Position numbers and translations under genes: made by a program. 64,000 nt of DNA from Cetobacterium somerae (GTDB taxonomy: Bacteria; Fusobacteriota; Fusobacteriia; Fusobacteriales; Fusobacteriaceae), in the NCBI RefSeq assembly GCF_022430525.1, contig NZ_CP092519.1:932454-996453 (forward strand). The letters run 5' to 3'. Numbering within the stretch: position 1 is the first letter of the stretch; the number at the start of each line of letters is the position of its first letter. The notes beneath the pieces were generated by a model, which was given only the letters and a program-made list of their open reading frames with translations, had not been told where the DNA came from and ran no database searches. Shown here one piece after another: positions 1-8,281 of the stretch.

Positions 1-86
1 CTACTCTAAGAGATGGTACAGTTTTTTATAGAATAAAGAGATCTTTGGAAGAGAAAATATTAAAAAATGTAATAGAAGTATTATAA
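1..86 (+). CDS. 3' end of an unidentified gene (partial)
   Basis: A frame open from base 3 runs to TAA at 84-86 and gives the last 27 residues of a protein that begins before the window. The tail is basic and probably helical (KRSLEEKILKNVIEVL). This is too short to assign a family. No terminator follows until the hairpin at 221-248, so the transcript probably carries a 3' untranslated region of about 135 bases. Confidence 0.5.
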   Translation, partial: TLRDGTVFYRIKRSLEEKILKNVIEVL

Positions 87-220
87 AAGTATGTTTTTTT
101 ATATAGAAAAAAAATTGTAATATTTGAAATATTGTTATTTGATAAAAATTATAATAAACTAAATATAGTTAGAGAACAAAATAGTCGTCGGGGCTTTTAA
201 TGTTCTATAAATAAAGTTAA

Positions 221-248
221 AAAAAACAGCAAAATTTTGCTGTTTTTT
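221..248. terminator. bidirectional intrinsic terminator
   Basis: Perfect palindrome with A-run, AACAGCAAAATTTTGCTGTT core and T-run, lying between the upstream partial gene (+) and the GDPD gene (-). The GDPD stop codon touches its right edge. Confidence 0.85.
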
Positions 249-955
249 TAACTAATTATTTCTTTTGGAAAATTAGTGATTATTCTTGTAATACCTATAT
301 CTTTCAATATTTTAGCATCTTTAGAAGAATTAACAGTCCAAACATTAATATCTATATTTTTAGAGTTTAGATAATTAACATCTTTTTGATTAAGAAAACT
401 TTTACTAGGATGATATGCATCTATGTTAAAACCTAAATTTTCAATATATTTATCTAAATTAACAAGAGCACTTTCTAAAAGAATACCTACCTTAATAGAG
501 CTATCTAACTCTTTTAAATTTTTTAAAAGATTATGGCTAAAAGATGAAACGATAATATTTTTATTAGGATATCTTTTAATTATTTCTAGAACTTTATTTT
601 CGGTACCTCTTTCAACAGAATGTTCCTCTTTTAATTCAATATTAATAAGTTTATCATCTGGAATAATATCTAAAGTTTCCTCTAAAGTTGGAATTTGTTC
701 TCCTTTAAATTCATCACTAAACCAACTTCCTACATCTAATTTTTTTAGCTCTTCCAATGTATAATCTCTTAAATGCCCTTGACCATTACTAGTTCTTTCT
801 AAAGTCCAATCATGAAATACAACAATTTTCCCATCTTTTGTTTGTTGAACGTCAAACTCGAAACCATCACATCCATCAATTAAAGCTTTTTTAAATGCTG
901 CAATTGTATTTTCAGGTGCAGTTCCAGATGCACCTCTATGTGCTAATATTTCCAT
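248..955 (-). CDS. glycerophosphodiester phosphodiesterase
   Basis: Cytoplasmic GDPD-family enzyme of 235 residues, expected to hydrolyse glycerophosphodiesters to glycerol-3-phosphate and an alcohol. The N-terminus carries the family HRGASG signature (H6, R7), then the metal/catalytic E33 and D35 and H48 in VFHD; this is the classic TIM-barrel GDPD order and length. No signal peptide is seen, so it probably recycles internal or imported phosphodiesters. The start at 955 was chosen because AGGAGG sits just upstream. The longer frame to 994 would begin inside the -10 box of a consensus promoter and has no ribosome binding site. Confidence 0.93.
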   Translation of the reverse strand: MEILAHRGASGTAPENTIAAFKKALIDGCDGFEFDVQQTKDGKIVVFHDWTLERTSNGQGHLRDYTLEELKKLDVGSWFSDEFKGEQIPTLEETLDIIPDDKLINIELKEEHSVERGTENKVLEIIKRYPNKNIIVSSFSHNLLKNLKELDSSIKVGILLESALVNLDKYIENLGFNIDAYHPSKSFLNQKDVNYLNSKNIDINVWTVNSSKDAKILKDIGITRIITNFPKEIIS

Positions 956-992
956 ACTTCCTCCTAGAATAAGTTTGTATAAATTCAAGGTC

Positions 993-1021
993 ATTATATT
1001 TTTTTTATATTAACTTGTCAA
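993..1021 (-). promoter_or_regulatory. consensus sigma-70 promoter of the GDPD gene
   Basis: On the minus strand TTGACA (1021-1016), a 17-base spacer and TATAAT (998-993), a perfect match to the vegetative consensus. It lies directly upstream of the ribosome binding site for the start at 955. Confidence 0.85.
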
Positions 1022-1036
1022 ATTACTTTACAAGTT

Positions 1037-2986
1037 TTAAACAATACTTTTTCTTATATTTACAAAAGTATCATAATATGCAACTTGACCACCAATATCA
1101 GAGGAAAGACTATTTGTTAAGAAATTTGGATTTCCCTGTTTTTTACTCCATTGCATAAAAATATAAGCTTCATCTTTTTTTAAATTTGAATCAATTTTTA
1201 CTTGAGATAAAATACTTCCATTTTGAGATGAAACAATAACTATTTCCCCCTCCTGGAAGTTTTCAATATTTTTTACTGATAGATATATACTTGATATACC
1301 ATCAATATCTCCAACATGCTGATTAAATAAAGAATCCTTACAATGAGGTGTCACAAGTCTAATTGGATACTCATCACTTCCTTTTGTTGCTTTCATAAAA
1401 ATAGGCATTGGTTCAAATCCATCAGCTAAAGCCGTTTCACTATAAATTTCAATTTTTTCTGATGGTGTTTTAAACTTTTTATCTTCCCAAGCAATATATC
1501 CTTTTTCTATATTTAAATCTTGTTTTTTTAAATCTTCAACATTTATATTTAAAGGTGCTAAAACTTTATTTAAATACTCTGTTTTAGAAACTTGTGGATA
1601 ATTTTTTAAATCTAAATCTCTTGCTAACTCCTTAAAAAATTCAAATTCATCCATTCTATAATCTAACGGTTCAACAACCTTTTCATTATACATTAAAGAT
1701 GGCATAAGCATAGATGAGTATATAATATCTTCACTTTCAAGTGTGTTTGTAACAGGTATTATAAGATCACTATTTTTTGCAGTATCAGTTAAAAACATAT
1801 CAAAACATACTTTTAAAGGTATAGACTTATAAGCTTCTAAAGTTTTATTTAAATTTGGAAGTTGATTTAAAGGATTAGCTTTACTTATAAAGATAGCTTT
1901 AATTTCATTTTCTGCAACAAAATCACTAAATTTTGTAATTGGAAACTCGCGAGAATTTTTACCAAAGTTTGAACTCTTATAAGGATCTCTATCTAACACT
2001 TGAGGATAAATTTTACTAGAATAGAAAACACCAGATCCACTTTTTCCAAGATTTCCTGTTATACTCATTAAAGCGTCAATAGCTCTTACACTATTTCCAC
2101 CATTAACATATCTTTGTAATCCATATCCAATAAAAGTCATAATATTTCCAAGAGATATATAATCTAAAAGTTTTGTTGCCTCATCCTTAGTAATACCACA
2201 ATCTAATAGAAGTTCATCTAAAACTGTAGTATCAAGATATTCTTTAAATTTTTCAAAACCAACTATATTATTTTTAGAAAAATTATAATCAACTAGGTTG
2301 TGTTCAAAAGCCATTTTACAAAGTGCTAGAGCTAAAGCTCCATCACTTCCACCTTTAACATTAATATGTAAATCACTTATTACGGAAGTTTCATTTGTTC
2401 TAAAATCAATTGTTATAATTTTAACTCCTAATTTTTTCATTTCAATTAATTTTTTATACAAATGAACTGATGTTATCGCTGGATTTCTAGACCAAAGAAT
2501 TATAACTTTAGCATTTTTCATATCATCTAAATCACTTGTCTTTCTTCCTCCAAAATCGTAATCATGAGCAGCACATCCTGCAGACCAACAAGTTCCTCCG
2601 CTAGCTGTTGAGATTCCACCTAAAAAATTAAAAAATATATCATGTATTCCTTTTAAAAGTCCTCCAGCTCCAGATTCACTATAGTGGATAATAGAGTTTG
2701 TAGAGTTACTATTTTTTATTTCACTCAATCTATTTTTTAAAATATCTAAAGCTTCTTCAAAAGAGATTTCTTTAAATCCCTCTCCTACTTTTAAAAGTGG
2801 TTTTAAAATTCTATTTTCATCATAAAGACGGTTTAAATGTTTAAGACCCTTAGAACATAAAAAACCATCTGTTAAATTATGCTCTTTATTTCCCTGAAGC
2901 TTAACCACTTTTCCATTTTCTTTATATACATCAATTTTACATACATCAAAACAATCAAGAGAACAACTATTTTTAAATATTTCCAT
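1037..2986 (-). CDS. molybdopterin-dependent oxidoreductase (YoaE-like)
   Basis: A 649-residue member of the DMSO reductase superfamily. Cys8, Cys12, Cys16 and Cys44 form the N-terminal 4Fe-4S ligand set. The middle and C-terminal parts are typical molybdopterin-guanine-dinucleotide binding domains, the last one (about 540-649) of the aspartate-decarboxylase-like barrel type. The segment GGTCWSAGC at about 130-138 lies where the Mo ligand is expected, so a Cys ligand is possible. There is no twin-arginine signal, so it appears cytoplasmic. The substrate is unknown. No electron-transfer subunit is adjacent. A MogA-like Mo-cofactor protein is encoded elsewhere in the window (55983-56486). Confidence 0.85.
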   Translation of the reverse strand: MEIFKNSCSLDCFDVCKIDVYKENGKVVKLQGNKEHNLTDGFLCSKGLKHLNRLYDENRILKPLLKVGEGFKEISFEEALDILKNRLSEIKNSNSTNSIIHYSESGAGGLLKGIHDIFFNFLGGISTASGGTCWSAGCAAHDYDFGGRKTSDLDDMKNAKVIILWSRNPAITSVHLYKKLIEMKKLGVKIITIDFRTNETSVISDLHINVKGGSDGALALALCKMAFEHNLVDYNFSKNNIVGFEKFKEYLDTTVLDELLLDCGITKDEATKLLDYISLGNIMTFIGYGLQRYVNGGNSVRAIDALMSITGNLGKSGSGVFYSSKIYPQVLDRDPYKSSNFGKNSREFPITKFSDFVAENEIKAIFISKANPLNQLPNLNKTLEAYKSIPLKVCFDMFLTDTAKNSDLIIPVTNTLESEDIIYSSMLMPSLMYNEKVVEPLDYRMDEFEFFKELARDLDLKNYPQVSKTEYLNKVLAPLNINVEDLKKQDLNIEKGYIAWEDKKFKTPSEKIEIYSETALADGFEPMPIFMKATKGSDEYPIRLVTPHCKDSLFNQHVGDIDGISSIYLSVKNIENFQEGEIVIVSSQNGSILSQVKIDSNLKKDEAYIFMQWSKKQGNPNFLTNSLSSDIGGQVAYYDTFVNIRKSIV

Positions 2987-3012
2987 TAAAAATCCTCCTA
3001 AAAAATAAATAA

Positions 3013-3045
3013 ATTATATCATATTTTTAAAAAAAATGTTATGAT
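3013..3045. promoter_or_regulatory. divergent extended -10 promoters
   Basis: Minus strand TGATATAAT (3021-3013) faces the Mo oxidoreductase; plus strand TGTTATGAT (3037-3045) faces the MATE gene. Both are TGn-type extended -10 elements, back to back. Confidence 0.6.
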
Positions 3046-3076
3046 GAAAGGATGAGAAAAAATTAAGGAGGAACAC

Positions 3077-4459
3077 GTGAAACAACAGGAATTAACTCTA
3101 CATAATGGAGACATTAAAAAATTACTTATAAAATATTCTATTCCTGCAATAATTAGTATGCTTGTAAGTGCCCTATATAATGTGGTTGATAGAATTTTTA
3201 TAGGAAATATGGATGAGATTGGAGCTTTGGCTATTACTGGAGTTGGAATAACAATGCCAATAGTAACAATTGTATTAGCTTTTTCAATGTTAATAGGAAT
3301 AGGAGCTACTGCAAATATTTCTATAAAACTGGGAGAACAAAAAAGAGATAGTGCTGAAAAAATAATGGGAAACATTATTACACTTTCAATAATTTTAGGA
3401 GTAATAATTACAGTTCTAGGAACAATATATAGAGACCCTATTTTAAAAGCTTTTGGAGCAAGTGAAAGTACTTTAAAATATGCAAGAGAGTATATAACTA
3501 TTATTTTATACGGTACAGTTTTTAATATTATGGGATATGCACTAAATAGTACAATTAGAGCTGATGGGAACCCAAAAATATGTTCAGCAATAATGGTATT
3601 TAGCTGTTTTGTTAATATAGTTCTAGATCCAATATTTATATTTACTTTAGGTTTAGGTATAAAAGGAGCTGCATATGCAACTGTACTTTCTCAAGTTATG
3701 ACAGCACTACTTTCTTACGTATATTATATGAGTAAAAAATCTGATTTAAAAATAAAAAAAGAGAATCTAATGCTAAACCTTGATATTGTTAAACTTATAT
3801 TTGCTATAGGAATATCACCATTCACAATGCAATTAGCAACAAGTATGGTACAAGTTGTAAATAACAATGCTTTGAAAACTCATGGTGGAGATTTAGCAAT
3901 TGGAGCAATGGCGACAGTAAATGCAGTAGCGCTACTTTGTTTCATGCCAGTGTTTGGAATATCTCAAGGAGCTCAACCGATAATTGGATATAATTTTGGA
4001 GCTAAGCAATATGGAAGAATGGAAGAGGCTTATAAAATAGCAACATGGACTGGAGTAGTAATATTTTCTATCGCATTATTCTTAGTTGAGGTTTTCCCTG
4101 CAACAATAGTTGGATTATTTAATAAAAATCCAGATATAATGGCAATATCTATTCATGGAATGAGAATCTATCTAATGGCTATGCCAGCAATTGCTTTAGG
4201 AATGGCAGGAAGCAATTACTTCTTAGCAATAGGTGAGGGAAAAGCAGCAATGTTTTTAAGTTTACTAAGACAAGTAATCTTATTGATACCACTAATTATG
4301 ATTTTCTCAAAAGCTTATGGATTAACAGGTATCTGGTTAGCTCAACCGATATGCGATATAATTGCAGCAATAGTAACAGTTGTAATGGTAGGAAAAAATC
4401 TAAATAAATATAATGGTGGTTCACAATTCTCACTATTTAAAATTAGAGTTTATGAATAA
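3077..4459 (+). CDS. MATE family efflux transporter
   Basis: A 460-residue polytopic membrane protein with the usual length and about 12 hydrophobic segments of the MATE family, which exports drugs or metabolites in exchange for Na+ or H+. The N-terminal segment LIKYSIPAIISML followed by NVVDRIFIGN is the family hallmark, and an internally repeated second half begins near residue 240. Translation starts at GTG 3077 with AAGGAGG at 3065-3071. It is transcribed alone, divergently from the Mo oxidoreductase, and closed by a terminator. The substrate cannot be inferred. Confidence 0.93.
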   Translation: MKQQELTLHNGDIKKLLIKYSIPAIISMLVSALYNVVDRIFIGNMDEIGALAITGVGITMPIVTIVLAFSMLIGIGATANISIKLGEQKRDSAEKIMGNIITLSIILGVIITVLGTIYRDPILKAFGASESTLKYAREYITIILYGTVFNIMGYALNSTIRADGNPKICSAIMVFSCFVNIVLDPIFIFTLGLGIKGAAYATVLSQVMTALLSYVYYMSKKSDLKIKKENLMLNLDIVKLIFAIGISPFTMQLATSMVQVVNNNALKTHGGDLAIGAMATVNAVALLCFMPVFGISQGAQPIIGYNFGAKQYGRMEEAYKIATWTGVVIFSIALFLVEVFPATIVGLFNKNPDIMAISIHGMRIYLMAMPAIALGMAGSNYFLAIGEGKAAMFLSLLRQVILLIPLIMIFSKAYGLTGIWLAQPICDIIAAIVTVVMVGKNLNKYNGGSQFSLFKIRVYE

Positions 4460-4479
4460 AAAATATGAATAAAAAACTT

Positions 4480-4523
4480 AAAAGGATCTATTTTTCTATA
4501 AAAAGAAAAATAGGTCCTTTTTT
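4480..4523 (+). terminator. intrinsic terminator after the MATE gene
   Basis: Long AT-rich hairpin (AAAAGGA...TCCTTTT arms with an inner TATTTTTCT/AGAAAAATA stem) followed by T-run, 20 bases after the stop codon. Confidence 0.8.
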
Positions 4524-4538
4524 CAAGAACCTATTTTC

Positions 4539-4555
4539 CACACACACACACACAC
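4539..4555. repeat. (CA)8 microsatellite
   Basis: Eight and a half uninterrupted CA dinucleotides in the intergenic region between the MATE terminator and a tiny membrane-peptide gene. Pure dinucleotide tracts of this length are unusual in bacterial intergenic DNA and slip easily during replication. Confidence 0.95.
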
Positions 4556-4732
4556 TTTATTATACATTATAAGGAAACAATGTACTGGTTGTAGTATATA
4601 TCAGATTAATAATTTACACAAATATAATAATTATATGACATAGATATATAAAAAATAATATAGCTATTTAAAAAAGGAAAAATATTTAAATATAAGTATA
4701 ATAGAGTAAATTCATTACAAAAGAGGGGATCT

Positions 4733-4831
4733 ATGAAAAGCGAAAATAGTGTTGTAAAAAAAATTATTATGGGAGTTATTTTAATTTTAATTTTAGCCAT
4801 AGGATTTATAATGTTTCCTTGGAATATTTAA
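4733..4831 (+). CDS. 32-residue single-span membrane peptide
   Basis: ATG at 4733 preceded by AGAGGGG; 32 codons to TAA. The peptide has a short charged N-terminus (about 10 residues with three Lys), one hydrophobic helix of about 20 residues (starting IIMGVILILI) and a short aromatic tail (FPWN), the layout of small bacterial transmembrane proteins. I do not recognise a family. It lies 180 bases downstream of the CA repeat and about 100 bases upstream of another small gene. Function unknown; coding status inferred from the ribosome binding site and composition. Confidence 0.5.
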   Translation: MKSENSVVKKIIMGVILILILAIGFIMFPWNI

Positions 4832-4859
4832 GGGGTGTGAAAAATTTTAAATAAACTTG

Positions 4860-4888
4860 TTGACAAAAACTAGAAAATATAATAAATA
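4860..4888 (+). promoter_or_regulatory. probable promoter of the 65-residue gene
   Basis: TTGACA at 4860-4865, 17-base spacer, TAAATA at 4883-4888. The -35 is perfect, the -10 weak; a TATAAT also occurs but only 12 bases from the -35. Confidence 0.45.
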
Positions 4889-4933
4889 TTAGTATGAGGT
4901 TAATTCCTCTTTATAAACTTAAAGGAGATTGAA

Positions 4934-5131
4934 ATGGCTAACGGAAGAATGAACTTTGATCAATTTGAAGATGATGAAATGAATTACATTCCAAGAGAAT
5001 TCACAAAATGTGGAACTAAGGAGGATAAAAAGAAAATTCCAAAAATGAAAAAAGAGGTAAAGGAAAAAATAAAAACTAAAGTGGTGAATGATAAGAAAAA
5101 GCTATATGAGTTTATAAATGATGAAGATTAA
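4934..5131 (+). CDS. small charged protein of unknown function
   Basis: 65 residues, started at ATG 4934 with AAAGGAG upstream. The N-terminal half is acidic (FDQFEDDEMNY); the C-terminal half is a Lys/Glu-rich stretch of predicted helix (KEDKKKIPKMKKEVKEK), giving a bipolar charge pattern. No signal peptide or membrane segment; one Cys. It stands as its own unit, with a promoter at 4860-4888 and a strong terminator at 5149. I do not recognise the family; a nucleic-acid or ribosome-associated role would only be a guess from charge. Confidence 0.75.
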   Translation: MANGRMNFDQFEDDEMNYIPREFTKCGTKEDKKKIPKMKKEVKEKIKTKVVNDKKKLYEFINDED

Positions 5132-5148
5132 AAAATATAGATTTTAAC

Positions 5149-5170
5149 AGCTGGCTAAGCCAGCTTTTTA
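5149..5170 (+). terminator. intrinsic terminator
   Basis: GC-rich stem AGCTGGC/GCCAGCT with a TAA loop and a T-run, 17 bases after the stop of the 65-residue gene. Confidence 0.9.
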
Positions 5171-5203
5171 TATTTAATTTTAAAATAATTGAGGAGGTTA
5201 ATT

Positions 5204-5878
5204 ATGTATAATTCAATTGAGATTTCTACAAAAAATAGTTTTCTAAGAAAAGTTTTTATGCAAATGTTCTTAGGTCTTTTAATTACAGGAGGTGTTTCTT
5301 GGTATGTTGTCCAAAGTCAACCATTAATATCTTTTGTAGCTAACTATATGACTTTTATAATAGTGGCAGAGCTATTATTAGTTCTTGGTATAAACTTTGG
5401 TATAAATAAAATAAGTAGTGGAACTGCAAAATTTTTATTTATAGCATACTCAGCTATGAATGGTTTAGTTCTTTCTGTAGTTATGTTAATTTATAATCCA
5501 TATTCTATTCTTTATGTTTTAGGAGTTACATCCCTTATATTTGTTGGAATGACAATTTATGGATTAAAAACTAAAGAGGATCTTTCATCATATGATGGTT
5601 TCTTTAAAGGAGGACTAATTGCTTTAGTAATTGTCTCTCTCCTAAATCTATTCTTAAAAATATCAATTCTTGGATGGTTTATATCTGTATGTGCAGTAGT
5701 ACTATTTACAGCTCTAATTGCTTATGATATAAATAGAATTGTAAAAATATTCCAATCTAATGATTTAACAGAGGAGGATTACAATAAGTTTTCAACTATT
5801 GGAGCTTTAATGCTTTACTTAGACTTTGTAAACCTATTCCTAAATCTTTTAAGATTATTTGGTAAAAGAAATAACTAA
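5204..5878 (+). CDS. Bax inhibitor-1/YccA family membrane protein
   Basis: A 224-residue protein with about seven hydrophobic helices, no large soluble domain, and the family's C-terminal pattern: LIAYDINRIV in the penultimate part and LYLDFVNLFLNLLRLFG near the end. Bacterial BI-1/TMBIM proteins such as YetJ are pH-sensitive calcium-leak channels; others (YccA) bind the FtsH protease. Which role applies here is not visible. The start at 5204 follows GAGGAGG. Terminators on both sides make it a single-gene unit. Confidence 0.9.
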   Translation: MYNSIEISTKNSFLRKVFMQMFLGLLITGGVSWYVVQSQPLISFVANYMTFIIVAELLLVLGINFGINKISSGTAKFLFIAYSAMNGLVLSVVMLIYNPYSILYVLGVTSLIFVGMTIYGLKTKEDLSSYDGFFKGGLIALVIVSLLNLFLKISILGWFISVCAVVLFTALIAYDINRIVKIFQSNDLTEEDYNKFSTIGALMLYLDFVNLFLNLLRLFGKRNN

Positions 5879-5880
5879 TA

Positions 5881-5910
5881 AAAAAATGGACTAAATTTAG
5901 TCCATTTTTT
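5881..5910. terminator. bidirectional terminator between convergent genes
   Basis: AAAAAATGGACTAAATTTAGTCCATTTTTT, a perfect palindrome between the BI-1 gene (+) and the sugar kinase gene (-). Confidence 0.9.
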
Positions 5911-6863
5911 TAATTTTCATTCCAATTTGTTTTTGCTATTATTTCTTGAATTAACTCATGCCCCATGTTTGGGTGAATAGTCTCTTCATGAGATATTGTA
6001 ACAATTGACATCGCCATAGCGAACTTAACAGTCTCTTTTATAGGAAGGTCATGCATATAACCAAATCCTAATCCTGCAACAAAAGAATCTCCTGCTCCTG
6101 TAACATTTTTAACTGTAACTCCAGTAGCTTTTAATGTTCCACTCTCAACTCCGTTAGTATAGTAAATTCCATCGGCATCTAAACTTATAAATACATTTTT
6201 AATTCCTAAAGATAAAAAGTGATTTCCTACTTTTTCTAAGTCCTCTCTAGTATTAATTTTAATACCAGATAAAACTTCAGCTTCAACTCTATTAGGTTTT
6301 ATTGTATGGAAATATTTAATAAGATGTTTAACCTTTTCAGCTTTTGTTGAAGAGATTGGGTCTAAGATGAAATTTGTTTTTCCTTGAAACTTAGTTAATA
6401 GGTATTCTAAGTTCTCTGGATCATCAGCATCTAAGAATGTAAATGCAGCATTTTCTATCATAGGTGCTTTCGAGTCTATAAAATCAGTTGTCATAGCACT
6501 TATACTGTCTAAGTCTGCTACTGCTGAAACCATTTCTCCACTCTCATCTAAAATAGCCATGTACGTTGGTGTGCTCTTTCCTTCTAAAACTAAAGAATTT
6601 CTCATATCATATCCAATTTTTAAAGAATGAGTTAACATTGAACGTCCAATCTCATCATCTCCTATAATAGATATAAACTTAGTTTTAACACCAACTCTAG
6701 CCATATTTTCAGCTATATTTCTTGAAACTCCTCCGAAAGATATTTTGATCTTTCCTGGAATAGAATCGCAGGCTTTATATGATGAGTTGCAAAAACCAAA
6801 CATATCAACAACAGAAGCTCCAAAAACTAGTATATATTTTTGTCCGCTTAGACAATCTTGCAT
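5910..6863 (-). CDS. PfkB-family carbohydrate/nucleoside kinase, possibly pseudouridine kinase
   Basis: 317 residues of the ribokinase (PfkB) fold. GG at 44-45 followed by VSRNIAENMARVG is the first PfkB signature, and GAGDSF at 256-261 carries the anion hole and catalytic Asp259. The GG-x-x-RNIA-N arrangement resembles pseudouridine kinases (YeiC/PsuK) more than ribokinase, but no psuG glycosidase is adjacent, so the substrate stays open. Cytosolic, ATP-dependent. It starts at ATG 6863 after TAGGAGGAA and has its own promoter. Confidence 0.85.
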   Translation of the reverse strand: MQDCLSGQKYILVFGASVVDMFGFCNSSYKACDSIPGKIKISFGGVSRNIAENMARVGVKTKFISIIGDDEIGRSMLTHSLKIGYDMRNSLVLEGKSTPTYMAILDESGEMVSAVADLDSISAMTTDFIDSKAPMIENAAFTFLDADDPENLEYLLTKFQGKTNFILDPISSTKAEKVKHLIKYFHTIKPNRVEAEVLSGIKINTREDLEKVGNHFLSLGIKNVFISLDADGIYYTNGVESGTLKATGVTVKNVTGAGDSFVAGLGFGYMHDLPIKETVKFAMAMSIVTISHEETIHPNMGHELIQEIIAKTNWNEN

Positions 6864-6902
6864 TACAAATTCCTCCTAAATATAAAAAAAATAAATAAAT
6901 AT

Positions 6903-6930
6903 ATTTTAACAGATTTTTTACAAAAGTCAA
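6903..6930 (-). promoter_or_regulatory. promoter of the PfkB kinase gene
   Basis: Minus strand TTGACT (6930-6925), 16-base spacer, TAAAAT (6908-6903), with TG one base before the -10 (extended -10). Confidence 0.65.
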
Positions 6931-6988
6931 AGATTAAAATTGTACAATAAAACTTAATTTTATACTTGTTCCCTTTTTAGCGAATAAA

Positions 6989-6997
6989 TGCTATAAT
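6989..6997 (+). promoter_or_regulatory. extended -10 promoter of the DEAD-box helicase gene
   Basis: TGCTATAAT with only a weak -35 (TTGTTC, 20 bases upstream), 36 bases before the GTG start. Confidence 0.6.
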
Positions 6998-7033
6998 AAA
7001 CAATTGAATAAAGTTAAAATCGAAGGAGAATAT

Positions 7034-8248
7034 GTGAATAATTTTAATAATTTAAATGTTAATAAAAATATAATAGAGCTTTTAAGTAAGATGGGAATTA
7101 AAGAGCCAACTGATATACAAAAAGAGGGGATTCCACCAATATTAAATGGTAAAGATGTTATAGCTCAAGCAGCCACAGGGAGTGGAAAAACTTTAGCTTT
7201 TATAATACCTATTATACAAAACTTAGGTGGAAATGGGAAATTACCACAAAGTTTAATAATAACTCCAACAAGAGAGTTAGCAATCCAGATTGCAGAAGAG
7301 TGTGAAAAAATAAATTATGATAATAAAAAAATTATGCTAGCTTATGGTGGTAGAGAGATAGCTGGTCAAATAGAAACTTTAAAATCTGGAGTTGATATTG
7401 TTATTGGAACTCCTGGAAGACTAGTTGATTTAATAGAAAGAAAAGCAATTGATCTATCTAAAATAAAAACATTAGTTTTAGATGAAGTTGATCAAATTCT
7501 TATGATGGGATTCAGAAATGAAATTGATAAAGTTATTGAAGTTTGCAGTAGAAAAAGACAAACTCTTTGTTTCTCTGCAACAATAGATTCTACAGTTAAG
7601 AAGATAGCTTATAGAATAACAAAAGAGCCACTAAATATTGTTATTGAAAGTAAAGAGAATAAACTAGCAAATATAAATCAGCATATTATAAAAACATCAG
7701 ATAGAAGAAAATTAGATACTCTTTGTTCTCTATTAAATGATACAAATCCATTTATGGGAATTATTTTCTGTAGAACTAAAGTTAGAGTTGATAGTTTAGA
7801 AGAGGAATTATCATCTAGAGGATACTCTTGTCAAAAATTACATAGTGATATACCTCAAGCTAAAAGAGAAAAAATAATGAAAGCATTTAAAGATGTAGAG
7901 TTTCAATTTTTAGTTGCAACAGATGTTGCAGCAAGAGGAGTAGATATCACTGGAGTAACTCATATATTTAACTATGATATTACAGAGGATGTTGAAAGTT
8001 ATATCCATAGAATTGGAAGAACGGGTAGAGCTGGAGAAAAAGGAGAATCATACCTTTTTGTTACAGATAGAAATGAAGGTATGTTAAATGATATTGAAAA
8101 TACAATTGGATTCTCTATTCCTGAAATGGAGATAGAGTTTGCTCAAGGAGTTATGTCTACATTAGAGCTACCTAAAAAGAAGTACAATAAGAAAATAAAC
8201 GCAAGAACAAAAAATATAGAAGAGCAAAAAAAGCGTTACAGAAGATAA
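7034..8248 (+). CDS. DEAD-box family ATP-dependent RNA helicase (DEVD variant)
   Basis: 404-residue two-RecA-domain helicase. Seen in order: Q motif (EPTDIQ, 25-30), Walker A AATGSGKT (46-53), PTRELA (78-83), TPGRL (126-130), motif II DEVD (150-153), SAT (181-183), IIFCRTK, ARGVDI and HRIGRTGRAG. Motif II reads DEVD, a conservative change that keeps the catalytic D-E-x-D. It unwinds short RNA duplexes in ribosome assembly or mRNA decay; the short basic C-tail offers no specificity clue. The GTG at 7034 is preferred because AAGGAGA precedes it; an in-frame TTG at 7004 has none. The HD phosphohydrolase follows 33 bases later. Confidence 0.92.
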   Translation: MNNFNNLNVNKNIIELLSKMGIKEPTDIQKEGIPPILNGKDVIAQAATGSGKTLAFIIPIIQNLGGNGKLPQSLIITPTRELAIQIAEECEKINYDNKKIMLAYGGREIAGQIETLKSGVDIVIGTPGRLVDLIERKAIDLSKIKTLVLDEVDQILMMGFRNEIDKVIEVCSRKRQTLCFSATIDSTVKKIAYRITKEPLNIVIESKENKLANINQHIIKTSDRRKLDTLCSLLNDTNPFMGIIFCRTKVRVDSLEEELSSRGYSCQKLHSDIPQAKREKIMKAFKDVEFQFLVATDVAARGVDITGVTHIFNYDITEDVESYIHRIGRTGRAGEKGESYLFVTDRNEGMLNDIENTIGFSIPEMEIEFAQGVMSTLELPKKKYNKKINARTKNIEEQKKRYRR

Positions 8249-8281
8249 AAGTGAAACTAAAAGAAGGGGGATACGTAAAAA

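Noticed and set aside
423-764. Plus-strand ORF opposite the GDPD gene
   Set aside because: Lies entirely antisense to a well-supported gene and has no ribosome binding site or recognisable sequence.
4606-4800. Minus-strand ORF of 64 codons
   Set aside because: Low-complexity Ile/Tyr-rich reading of AT-rich DNA, overlapping the better-supported 32-codon gene on the other strand.
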